From NCBI GenBank assembly GCA_964431735.1, contig CAYSLJ010000083.1:1-31481 (forward strand): DNA of 31,481 nt, written 5' to 3'. Positions 1 through 7,169 of the stretch are shown piece by piece. Source of the DNA: CALARM01 sp964431735. GTDB taxonomy: Bacteria; Vulcanimicrobiota; SpSt-956; JAKJGF01. A model generated the notes under the pieces. The model was given only the letters and a program-made list of their open reading frames with translations. It was not told where the DNA came from and made no database searches. Position 1 is the first letter of the stretch, and each line of letters begins with the position of its first letter. The translations under genes and the position numbers were made by a program.

Positions 1-29
1 GAGTCCGGCCAGGGACAGGTTTTAATATG

Positions 30-166
30 GGTATGAACTTATTTGGAGCGGTACTAAGGAACTGTCTGAAAATAATTACATCATAGTTATAATTTATATC
101 GTGACGCGAGGATACTAATCGTTCTAACAATTTGCCGGAGTTATTTTTCTTACAGTACTAAGTTAT
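30..166. mobile_element. MITE-like palindromic element with a GTGACGC core (copy 1)
   Basis: No ORF. The left end (GGAGCGGTACTAAGGAACTG, 44-63) and the right end (CTTACAGTACTAAG, about 149-162) are imperfect inverted repeats sharing CTWAG-(N)-ACTGT-(N)-AAAATAA. A single heptamer unit (ATCGTGACGCGAGG) lies near the centre at about 103-116. The same parts recur at 9296-9450, 24214-24342 and 30339-30463. The small size, terminal inverted repeats and absence of a transposase suggest a non-autonomous element. The parent transposon is not in the window. Confidence 0.6.
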
Positions 167-178
167 AATACATAAATT

Positions 179-194
179 TGTTTCACGTGAAACA
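179..194. promoter_or_regulatory. parS: parS centromere site (ParB binding)
   Basis: The sequence TGTTTCACGTGAAACA is a perfect 16-bp palindrome identical to the bacterial parS consensus first defined in Bacillus subtilis, which is bound by ParB/Spo0J. It lies 17 bp upstream of the zinc-ribbon gene start and 13 bp after the right end of the MITE-like element. I see no second copy in the window. In most bacteria parS sites lie near oriC, so this locus may be origin-proximal, or it may be an outlying site. No parA, parB or dnaA is present here to confirm that. Confidence 0.85.
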
Positions 195-211
195 TATAAG
201 GGGGAAAATAT

Positions 212-1045
212 ATGTCAGGTATGATTTTTCTTATAATTTTCTTTACTATTCTTGTCCTGTTTTTCGGTCTTATGATCTATACGTCTGTTAAAAACAGCAT
301 GAAAGTAGAAAAAATATACGGAGAACTCATTATGAAGGAAGGATTCAGGGATATAATGAATTCTTCTAAAGAAAAGAACGAATTTATTCAGAAGGCCATG
401 AAGATTGCAAACAGCTACAGTAATTATGACAGGATTACTCCTTCTAAATTGATTATGAAGGAGGAAGAAGGCAGAACTGTTTATGTATCTTCTGCCAGTA
501 TAGCTTCAGGTGGGAATTCTTCTCCGGGAGATGTAATTCTGCTTATTACGCTTCCCGTACATATTGAAGGCACTGTTTTGATACGTTCCAGACTGCCTAA
601 GATTATTGAATCACTCGTGTCCGGCATGATAGAAGGAAGAGGATTACTGCCTGTCAGAATCGAGCAGGATGATAAATTTCTTCTTTATACAACAGATATA
701 AGAAATAAAAAATTTCTTACTCCTCCTGTAAGAGAAGTTCTTGAAAATTACTCGAAGATTATCGGAGGAGCAGGTTCTACATCTACTATGAATATGGGCA
801 CCATAATAACAGTAACAGATAATACACTTTATATTTCAGGGCTTGCTCATATTATGTATGAAGATATCTACGGACTGGTGAAATTTGGAAGGGAATTATC
901 TGCAGCGACAGTCAAATCTCTTTCAGAGAATAAGAGTTTTCCCGATGGCGGAGAAACAATCTGCCCTTCCTGTAATGAAAAAATTACCGGTAATAACAGT
1001 TTCTGTACAAATTGTGGCTATCAGATACCCTTCACCGGTAATTGA
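212..1045 (+). CDS. Membrane-anchored protein with C-terminal zinc ribbon
   Basis: A 277-residue protein. A strong hydrophobic segment (about residues 4-25) starts almost at the N-terminus and is followed by a basic stretch, so it is probably anchored in the inner membrane with the rest in the cytosol. The C-terminus ends in a CxxC-x10-CxxC zinc ribbon (C251, C254, C265, C268; CPSC and CTNC). The roughly 220 residues between match no family I recognise. They alternate predicted beta strands and helices, with a Gly/Ser-rich turn near residue 98. A good RBS (AAGGGGG) precedes the ATG. A perfect parS lies in its leader, so ParB spreading could affect its transcription. It converges on the ankyrin gene with 7 bp between stop codons. 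Function unknown. Confidence 0.85.
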   Translation: MSGMIFLIIFFTILVLFFGLMIYTSVKNSMKVEKIYGELIMKEGFRDIMNSSKEKNEFIQKAMKIANSYSNYDRITPSKLIMKEEEGRTVYVSSASIASGGNSSPGDVILLITLPVHIEGTVLIRSRLPKIIESLVSGMIEGRGLLPVRIEQDDKFLLYTTDIRNKKFLTPPVREVLENYSKIIGGAGSTSTMNMGTIITVTDNTLYISGLAHIMYEDIYGLVKFGRELSAATVKSLSENKSFPDGGETICPSCNEKITGNNSFCTNCGYQIPFTGN

Positions 1046-1052
1046 TGTCCCT

Positions 1053-1685
1053 TTATTCTTTCTCCATTTCTTTTTTCATGGCTCTTATGGCTTCAGAAAC
1101 AATAAGAGCCATTTTACCGTAAACGTTACCTTCTCCGTCTCTGTCATATGCGGCCTGTTCTATTTCATAATTCCCCCTTGACTCCTGACATGTGTCAGGT
1201 TTAGAACCTGCTTTATTCTCTGCTTTTATATCTGCCCCCGAAGATATAAGAAGTTCTGCAATATAAGGATTGTAGGTTACATGAAGAGGAGTATTTCCAT
1301 GAAAATCTCTGGCATTCACATCTGCCCCCTGTTTTATGAGGTATTCTGCCGTATCGTAACCGGAAACCATGTGAAGCAGTGTCTTTCCCTCCGGTAAAAA
1401 CTGCGTGTTTATAAAATCGGGATTTTCTTTTAAGAAATCTTCCATTACCTGTTTTTCTTTTGTGAGCTTCATTATATCTACGGAAAAATCTTCAAGATAA
1501 TAACAGACATATTTCAGAATTTCTTTTATTTCCTCCTGTGTATATTGTAGACTTTCTAACCTTTCCATAAAAGATTTCTCTGTAAAGGTTGATTTTATAC
1601 AGGTTTCTAATCTTTGACTGTCAATAGATGCAGGTATTTTTTTTACAGTACTTTCAGATATATAAACCCTTTTGTTTTTAACCAT
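1053..1685 (-). CDS. Ankyrin-repeat protein
   Basis: A 210-residue protein with no signal peptide, so probably cytosolic. Residues 1-97 are mostly helical, charged and unrecognised. About two ankyrin repeats follow: 100-130 (GKTLLHMVSGYDTAEYLIKQ, GADVNARD) and 130-160 (GNTPLHV, IAELLISSGADIKAENKAGS). The TPLH and GADVNA signatures are typical. The C-terminal tail (165-210) is charged and may cap the repeats. Ankyrin repeats bind proteins; the partner is unknown. The ATG has a strong RBS (GAGGAGG). The leader from the heptamer array to the RBS is nearly identical to that of the lipoprotein gene at 7170. The 3' end converges on the zinc-ribbon gene. Confidence 0.85.
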   Translation of the reverse strand: MVKNKRVYISESTVKKIPASIDSQRLETCIKSTFTEKSFMERLESLQYTQEEIKEILKYVCYYLEDFSVDIMKLTKEKQVMEDFLKENPDFINTQFLPEGKTLLHMVSGYDTAEYLIKQGADVNARDFHGNTPLHVTYNPYIAELLISSGADIKAENKAGSKPDTCQESRGNYEIEQAAYDRDGEGNVYGKMALIVSEAIRAMKKEMEKE

Positions 1686-1713
1686 AAATTTTCCTCCTCA
1701 TCAGTTTATGGGA

Positions 1714-1792
1714 ATCGTGATGCGTAACCCGTAACAGGTGAGTCGTAATCGGGGTACGTGATGCACAGGGGTTAATCCCGTCAAACGTTACG
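1714..1792. repeat. Divergent heptamer arrays between two start codons
   Basis: The left part (1714-1764) is a degenerate run of GTRANNN units on the + strand (GTGATGC, GTAACCC, GTAACAG, GTGAGTC, GTAATCG, and GTGATGC at the end). The right part (about 1779-1792, CGTCAAACGTTACG) has the opposite polarity. The left array lies in the leader of the ankyrin gene (-) and the right array upstream of the propeller gene (+). The rest of the spacer (1793-1968) is AT-rich and contains a possible promoter. Confidence 0.7.
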
Positions 1793-1858
1793 ATTCTCAT
1801 TATAAATTTATAATAACATAATTGAAAGTGAATATCTATAAATTTTTGTTAATTATGG

Positions 1859-1864
1859 TATAAT
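1859..1864 (+). promoter_or_regulatory. Possible extended -10 promoter for the propeller gene
   Basis: TGGTATAAT is a perfect TATAAT with the extended TGn motif. I see no convincing -35 at 16-18 bp, which extended -10 promoters do not strictly need. Transcription would start near 1871, about 107 nt before the propeller start codon. Confidence 0.4.
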
Positions 1865-1884
1865 CTGTAATAAAGGAGATTTTT

Positions 1885-1938
1885 ATGTTTTCAGATAAAT
1901 ATAATTCATTATTGTTTTTAAGTCTCTTTCTCTGCTAA
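1885..1938 (+). CDS. Possible 17-residue leader peptide
   Basis: An ATG preceded by a good RBS (AAAGGAGAT, 1873-1880) opens a 17-codon frame (MFSDKYNSLLFLSLFLC) ending at TAA, 40 bp before the propeller start. It would be among the first things translated from the putative promoter at 1859. It has no run of one amino acid as in classical attenuators. The good RBS and placement are suggestive, but a frame this short can occur by chance. Confidence 0.2.
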   Translation: MFSDKYNSLLFLSLFLC

Positions 1939-1977
1939 AATATAAATATCAATTAAAAAATTCGGGAGGTGTTTATT

Positions 1978-4176
1978 GTGAGAATATTACATGTTACCCT
2001 TATGCTTCTCATTATATTTTTTCTATCCCCTTTATGTTATTCTTCTGAAAGTTCTTCTGCAGAAGAAAAATTTGAAGAAGCCCATTCCGTAGATGTCGGG
2101 CATATAAAAGGAAACGTTCTTCAGATACTGGAGCAGGGGAAAAAAGTGAAAGTTAATACAGGAGAAAAAGACGGTCTTCATATTAAAAACGACAGGGGTA
2201 AAGAATTTACTGTGGAAAGGCAGAATGTTCCTGTTGCCAGATTAACTCTTCTTGATATAACAGGCCAGGAATCTACTGCCGAAATATGTGAAATTCTTCC
2301 CGGAATTACTTTGAAAGAGGGAGATTTCGTTACCAGTGAAATAAACAGATTGGATAAGAGGGATTTACTCTTTCTGGACAGTCCTTTCTGTGAACTTACT
2401 GCTAAAACCCTTATAACAGAGGGTGGAGAACATTATCTCTGGAACATAGAAAATATATCCCTTTATGTGCCCCGTGATGCCTATCTCTTTACATCTTACG
2501 GCAACCCTTATTTTGGGAATGTTTCAGGCGGAGACAGACCTTTCTGGGTCGGCGGAGGCGACAGAAGTCTCCTGTATTTATTTGATATAAACGGAAAGAA
2601 AAGATGGGGTTTTGAAACAGAACTCTGTATATTTAAAGATTTCAATATAGACTGGGGATTTTTTACCAGGAAACTGCGCTTTACTGAACCTGATTATAAG
2701 ATATATGGCGACAGGCTCTATCTGAACGGTTATAACATAAGACCCGATATGTGGGTTCCCATGAAGGTCGTGAAAGCAAGCGGCATTTTCTTCGGCATTA
2801 ACCTTAAAACAGGGGAAGAACAGTGGAGATTAAAAGAACCAGTCGATGGCTATGACCCCGCATTTTACAGTATTATTTACGATAATTTCATAGATGAAAT
2901 ATGTTATCTCTATTCTACGGAAGCCAGTCTTTATGCCGTAGATATGAAAAAGGGAACCTTTATATGGGAATTTAAAATGAAAGGAAACGGAACAGAAGGA
3001 GGTATTTTTTATCAGAAAGAGGGTTCTATCTATTCGTCAGACAGTGAAGGATATTTTTATAAAATAGATACGGGAACAGGAAAAGAAATCTGGTCTGTAA
3101 AGTGTGACAGTCCTGTTGTTAAAATAGAAAAATCTGAGAAAGATATGGAAAAAATAATATATCTTTTTTCTATGGAAAAAAATATCTCTGCACTGGATGA
3201 AGAAAAAGGGATTCTTCTGTGGCAGTATAAGGCAGATAAAGTATTTACAGCACCGAAATTGAACCACCTGTCAGATAATTTTATATATACATATGATGAA
3301 GGTTCTATAATTGTTCTGGCAGGAGAAACGGGTAAAACAGTATGGAAAAGTGATGTAAAAAAGCCTTATCCTGTGTATTTTAATCCTTCAGATACCCTCT
3401 GCTGTGTTTCCGATAACAAAGCCATCTATGCTATAAATACCCGGAATGGTAAGACGAAATGGTCTCTTAAAACAGCAGAGGATATTACAGATACTCTCAT
3501 GATAAAAAATACGTTTTATATAATGGATAAAATGAATGTTTATGCTGTTGACGGTAGCTCAGGTAAAGAATACTGGAGAAAAACCGGTTTCTCTGAACCT
3601 GTTTATTTAAAAAAGTATGAACCCGTTATAGATCCATATAATATTATGAATTCAGGTAAAATAAAAAATGAAGATACTTTCATTTTTATCGGTGGTAAAA
3701 AGGGTTATCTGTGTATAAATCCTGCAGGTCATGAAATAGTTTCGGAAAATGTTTTTGAAGATGAATTTGTTCGTGCCGTAGGAGATTCTGAACATGTTTA
3801 TCTTGTTTCTACAAAACGTATTTTTGCTTTCAATGTAAAAACAGGAAAAGAAATATGGAATAGAGAGTTTCAGGAAGAAATAATCTTTGTTGCACCTCCT
3901 TCCGAAGGAGGAGTCTATTATGATAATGAAGAGTTTTTTAATAAAAAGAACAGTATAAATTCACATTCCCGGAAATTACTGGGGCTCCAGTGGGGTGAAA
4001 TTTTTTATGTGTTAAGCAGGGAAACAGGGGAGACAGTGTGTGAGGGAAATGTGAATGATACTGTTTATCCCTATCTGGAATTAGAGGCTATGAATAAAAC
4101 AGGAGAAAAAATAGAAGAAGTCTATTTTTACGGTTTCAGAGACTGTCTTTATACTGTAAAAGTAAAAGGTAAGTGA
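1978..4176 (+). CDS. Exported FlgT-C-like / PQQ-type beta-propeller protein
   Basis: About 732 residues. I choose GTG at 1978 over GTG at 1969 because the RBS CGGGAGG covers 1969 and is correctly spaced for 1978. A Sec signal peptide (MRILHVTLMLLIIFFLSPL) gives export. Residues about 40-120 resemble the small beta domain of FlgT C-termini and related envelope proteins (G-x-V-L-x-I, V-N-x-G-x-x-x-G-L, T-L-K-E-G-D-x-V). From about 195 to the end there are some ten PQQ/WD-like blades ending in a G-x-x-x-W motif, such as NLKTGEEQW, DTGTGKEIW, NTRNGKTKW, DGSSGKEYW and NVKTGKEIW. No alcohol-dehydrogenase catalytic residues are apparent, so it is probably a scaffold or sensor, as in BamB-like proteins. 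The TPR-CHAT gene follows 57 bp downstream in the same direction. Confidence 0.85.
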   Translation: MRILHVTLMLLIIFFLSPLCYSSESSSAEEKFEEAHSVDVGHIKGNVLQILEQGKKVKVNTGEKDGLHIKNDRGKEFTVERQNVPVARLTLLDITGQESTAEICEILPGITLKEGDFVTSEINRLDKRDLLFLDSPFCELTAKTLITEGGEHYLWNIENISLYVPRDAYLFTSYGNPYFGNVSGGDRPFWVGGGDRSLLYLFDINGKKRWGFETELCIFKDFNIDWGFFTRKLRFTEPDYKIYGDRLYLNGYNIRPDMWVPMKVVKASGIFFGINLKTGEEQWRLKEPVDGYDPAFYSIIYDNFIDEICYLYSTEASLYAVDMKKGTFIWEFKMKGNGTEGGIFYQKEGSIYSSDSEGYFYKIDTGTGKEIWSVKCDSPVVKIEKSEKDMEKIIYLFSMEKNISALDEEKGILLWQYKADKVFTAPKLNHLSDNFIYTYDEGSIIVLAGETGKTVWKSDVKKPYPVYFNPSDTLCCVSDNKAIYAINTRNGKTKWSLKTAEDITDTLMIKNTFYIMDKMNVYAVDGSSGKEYWRKTGFSEPVYLKKYEPVIDPYNIMNSGKIKNEDTFIFIGGKKGYLCINPAGHEIVSENVFEDEFVRAVGDSEHVYLVSTKRIFAFNVKTGKEIWNREFQEEIIFVAPPSEGGVYYDNEEFFNKKNSINSHSRKLLGLQWGEIFYVLSRETGETVCEGNVNDTVYPYLELEAMNKTGEKIEEVYFYGFRDCLYTVKVKGK

Positions 4177-4183
4177 TCTTTCC

Positions 4184-4214
4184 CGCGTCACGCGTCACGT
4201 GTTACGCGTCACGA
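4184..4214 (+). repeat. GC-rich heptamer array before the CHAT gene
   Basis: Four 7-bp units on the + strand (GCGTCAC, GCGTCAC, GTGTTAC, GCGTCAC) followed by GAT. It starts 8 bp after the propeller stop and ends about 19 bp before the CHAT ATG, immediately before its RBS (AAGGAGGAG). If the two genes are co-transcribed, the array lies in the intercistronic RNA. Confidence 0.85.
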
Positions 4215-4233
4215 TTATAAGGAGGAGTATTTA

Positions 4234-7008
4234 ATGTATAAAATAATTTCTGTTATTGCACTGTTATGTTTCTTTATTTTATCAAATGTCGTGGCAGAAG
4301 AAATTCCTGATAATCTCATGAAAACCGGTACGGAGTATTATAGAAACGGTAAACTGGATAAAGCAGAAAAAGATCTGTCTGAGGCTTTGAAACTTTATAA
4401 AACCGCCGGCGATATTAAAGGAGAAGGGTTATGTTATCTCAGGCTTGGGAATGTATATCAGGCTCTGTGCCTTTATGAAAAATCTATAGAATCATATGAT
4501 AATGCATTAAATATATTTAACGGCTTTGCCGATAACGTTTCTGCTGCAGAAATATTTATTTCCAGGGGAGAAGTTTTTCTTTCCTGCGGAAATTACCAGG
4601 AAAGCATGAAATCCTATGAAAAAGCTCTGAATATATATAAAGAAATTTCTGATAACAGGGGAGAAGCTATTTCTTTTGACCGGATAGGCTCTCTCTATTA
4701 TGAGCTCGGACTCTATGAAGAAGCTCTTAAATATCACAGATTTGCTATGGAAGCTTTTAATAAGGCTGGTGATCTTCAGGGGAAAGCTATTCTTCTATTC
4801 AAAACAGGTATAGATTATTATATTATGGGAAATAAGGATTTTGGTATGCAAAAGATCCTTGAAGCAAAGGAAATTGCCGGTAGAGATGAAGGTATTCATG
4901 GCGATATTTCTATGAGATTGGGTCAATTTTATCTGGAACAAAATGACTTTGATAATGCACTGGCCTGTGCCAGAGGTGCAGAAAAAGAACTGGCTGATGA
5001 TTTATTCCGTAAAAATGAAGACATTAAAAAATATTATAAATATAAAAAGTTTCTTTTTAATATAGCCGAAACTTATTTAAATAAGGGCAATGATAAAGAG
5101 GCTTTTGAGAATTACGGAAGGCTTAAGGAACGGGCAGAGAAGTTCGGAGATAAAGGTGGTGTTATTGATACCGGTTATTATATGGCGGAAATTTATCGAC
5201 GTCAGGCCAGAGTCGACAGGGCTATGGAGATTTATACAGAATGTCTTGCCTTTTACAGAGAAGTAGATAATAGATGGGGCACTATTAAAACAGATCAGAA
5301 AATAGCCGGCCTTTACGAAGAAAAAGGTGATCTCGAAATGGCTGCTCAGTATTATATAGATTCAATAAAAGAACTGGAAAAATTAAGAGGAGGGATAATA
5401 TCTGAAAATCTGAAAGAATCTTTTTCAGAAAAGGTAATGCCTTTATACAGAAAGGTAATAGACTTTTTCCTGAGAAGGGGAAAACATCTTGATGCTTTTA
5501 ATTACCTTGAAATGTCAAGGGCTAGAGCTTTGCTGGATTCTCTTATAGTGGCCGGAGTTGATATAAAAAAAGGGGCAGATTCGGCACTTCTGGAGGGAGA
5601 CAGAAATTTACAGGCTGAAATAAATTATCTGGAAAAATCTCTTCACGAAGAAATGGCCAGATATAATCCCGATAGTCAGAGAGTTAAAGAATTGAATGAA
5701 AAACTGGACATTACGAGAAAAAAACTTGATGCTGTCAGGAAAGAACTTTCTCTGAACAGTCCGTCTTATTCATGTCTTACAGGTATAAAAAAGCCTCTTA
5801 CAGTGGAAGAGATACAGAATAAAGTATTGAAAGAAAACCAGTATATACTGGAGTATTTTATAAATAATGAGAAGATAAACGTATGGATAATATCAAAAAA
5901 ATCTGTATCTCTGGCAGAAATACCTTCATCGGAAAAAGATATTACAGATAAAATCGAAGCTTTTAGAAAACCCTTTGAAGAGTTAAAGAATGAAATGAAT
6001 CTGGATAACAAAATTTTCAAGAAGATATTATCAGGTATAGATATGAATAATCTTCATGAGCTCTATAATATCCTCTTTAAACCGCTCAGAGACTCTCTTC
6101 CGAAAGGTGCGGAACTTATCATTGTTCCTGACGGTATACTCTATTATCTTCCCTTTGAGGTTCTTATATCGGATATTAAATCTCAGAATAAGAGTAATTT
6201 AGTCTTTTCTAATTTTTCATCTGCCAGATTTTTAGTAGAAGATTATATTATAGATTATGTCCCTTCTGCCAGTATACTTGACCCTGCTCTGGAAGAGGTA
6301 CATAAGAAAAATTCCAGAGCATATCTCGGTTTTGGTAATCCTTCTTTTGAAGATACAGGGGAAACGACCATTGATGAAACACTCGCTGCAGGACTTATAA
6401 GACTGCAGGGGTATTCATTAAAACCTCTTCCCGGTACAGAGGCAGAAGTAAAAAATATCTGTGAAATGTTCAGGGATTCAGGAGATATTTATATAAGAAA
6501 AGAAGCTACGGAAGAAAATTTTAAAAAAGAATGTTCTTCTTACAAATATCTTCTTCTGGCTACTCACGGTCTGTTAAATGAGAAAAACCCTATGGAATCG
6601 AGTCTTGCTTTTTCCATGAATTCCCGTTCCAACGAAGACGGTTTTCTGAAAGCATCAGAGGTTTTAAATCTTGATATAAATGCCGAACTGGTAGTGTTAA
6701 GTGCCTGTGAAACAGGTCTTGGCAGAATACGATCTGGGGAAGGTGTTGTAGGGCTTACAAGATCTTTTATGTATGCAGGAACTCCTTCTATTGTAGTAAG
6801 TCTCTGGAGTGTAGACAGTTCATCTACAGCCAGATTGATGGAAATGTTTTATAAGAATTTACTTTCCGGTATGAACAGGGCTGAAGCCCTGCGTCAGGCA
6901 AAACTTGAACTTATGAAAGAAAGTGACAGGCTTTACGGTGAAGATGTTTCTTACAGACATCCTTTTTTCTGGGCACCTTTTGTGTTTCTAGGAAAGAGTG
7001 AAAAGTGA
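4234..7008 (+). CDS. Exported TPR-CHAT (caspase-like) protein
   Basis: A 924-residue protein with a Sec signal peptide (MYKIISVIALLCFFILSNVVA), so it is predicted to act in the envelope or outside the cell. Residues about 26-390 form a TPR array of the roughly 40-residue kinesin-light-chain/Rapsyn type (repeated A-L-x-I-Y/F motifs). A charged helical linker (about 430-510) follows. The CHAT domain occupies about 615-920: IIVPDGILYYLPFEVL, the catalytic-His motif ATHG (H778), the catalytic-Cys motif LSACETG (C825), then GEGVVGLTRSFMYAGTPSIV and SLWSVDSSSTARLM. The His/Cys spacing of 47 residues suits a caspase-like dyad, and both residues are present. CHAT proteases include separase relatives and Csx29. 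No substrate is evident. The stop codon lies inside a GTGANNN heptamer array. Confidence 0.93.
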   Translation: MYKIISVIALLCFFILSNVVAEEIPDNLMKTGTEYYRNGKLDKAEKDLSEALKLYKTAGDIKGEGLCYLRLGNVYQALCLYEKSIESYDNALNIFNGFADNVSAAEIFISRGEVFLSCGNYQESMKSYEKALNIYKEISDNRGEAISFDRIGSLYYELGLYEEALKYHRFAMEAFNKAGDLQGKAILLFKTGIDYYIMGNKDFGMQKILEAKEIAGRDEGIHGDISMRLGQFYLEQNDFDNALACARGAEKELADDLFRKNEDIKKYYKYKKFLFNIAETYLNKGNDKEAFENYGRLKERAEKFGDKGGVIDTGYYMAEIYRRQARVDRAMEIYTECLAFYREVDNRWGTIKTDQKIAGLYEEKGDLEMAAQYYIDSIKELEKLRGGIISENLKESFSEKVMPLYRKVIDFFLRRGKHLDAFNYLEMSRARALLDSLIVAGVDIKKGADSALLEGDRNLQAEINYLEKSLHEEMARYNPDSQRVKELNEKLDITRKKLDAVRKELSLNSPSYSCLTGIKKPLTVEEIQNKVLKENQYILEYFINNEKINVWIISKKSVSLAEIPSSEKDITDKIEAFRKPFEELKNEMNLDNKIFKKILSGIDMNNLHELYNILFKPLRDSLPKGAELIIVPDGILYYLPFEVLISDIKSQNKSNLVFSNFSSARFLVEDYIIDYVPSASILDPALEEVHKKNSRAYLGFGNPSFEDTGETTIDETLAAGLIRLQGYSLKPLPGTEAEVKNICEMFRDSGDIYIRKEATEENFKKECSSYKYLLLATHGLLNEKNPMESSLAFSMNSRSNEDGFLKASEVLNLDINAELVVLSACETGLGRIRSGEGVVGLTRSFMYAGTPSIVVSLWSVDSSSTARLMEMFYKNLLSGMNRAEALRQAKLELMKESDRLYGEDVSYRHPFFWAPFVFLGKSEK

Positions 7009-7032
7009 GTAGTGAGTGGTGAGTAGTGAGTT
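6998..7032 (+). repeat. AT-rich GTGANNN array overlapping the CHAT stop
   Basis: Five consecutive 7-bp units: GTGAAAA, GTGAGTA, GTGAGTG, GTGAGTA, GTGAGTT. The first unit encodes the last residues (SEK) of the CHAT protein, and its TGA stop (7006-7008) is part of the second unit. Confidence 0.9.
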
Positions 7033-7039
7033 GTGGCCA

Positions 7040-7080
7040 GTAGGGGCGACCCACTGTGGTCGCCCGGTACCGGTGAAAAC
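7040..7080. repeat. REP-like palindrome (GTAGGGGC ... GCCC)
   Basis: GGGCGACC (7044-7051) and GGTCGCCC (7058-7065) form an 8-bp stem with a 6-nt loop. It is preceded by GTAG and followed by GGTACCGGTGAAAACAC. A related unit in the opposite orientation lies at 19571-19606, and a shorter relative at 24000-24028. GTAGGGGC-type palindromes are dispersed intergenic repeats in many bacterial genomes. Its position right after the CHAT stop fits an mRNA 3'-end or attenuation role, but there is no U-tract. Confidence 0.7.
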
Positions 7081-7142
7081 ACGCATCACGCATCACGTAT
7101 TACGATCCACCTGTCACGCGTTACGCGTTACGCGTCACGATT
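7080..7142 (+). repeat. Two GC-rich heptamer arrays before the lipoprotein gene
   Basis: The first array (7080-7104) has GCATCAC, GCATCAC and GTATTAC. The second (7112-7142) has TGTCACG, CGTTACG, CGTTACG and CGTCACG. Both have the TYAC strand on +. The segment after the second array (CACGATTCC, ATAAACTGAT, AGGAGGAA) is nearly the same as the leader of the ankyrin gene on the other strand at 1686-1720. Confidence 0.85.
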
Positions 7143-7169
7143 CCAATAAACTGATTAGGAGGAATAACA

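Noticed and set aside
885..1181. 98-residue ORF (+) across the convergent gene ends
   Set aside because: It overlaps both the zinc-ribbon gene and the ankyrin gene in other frames and has no independent support.
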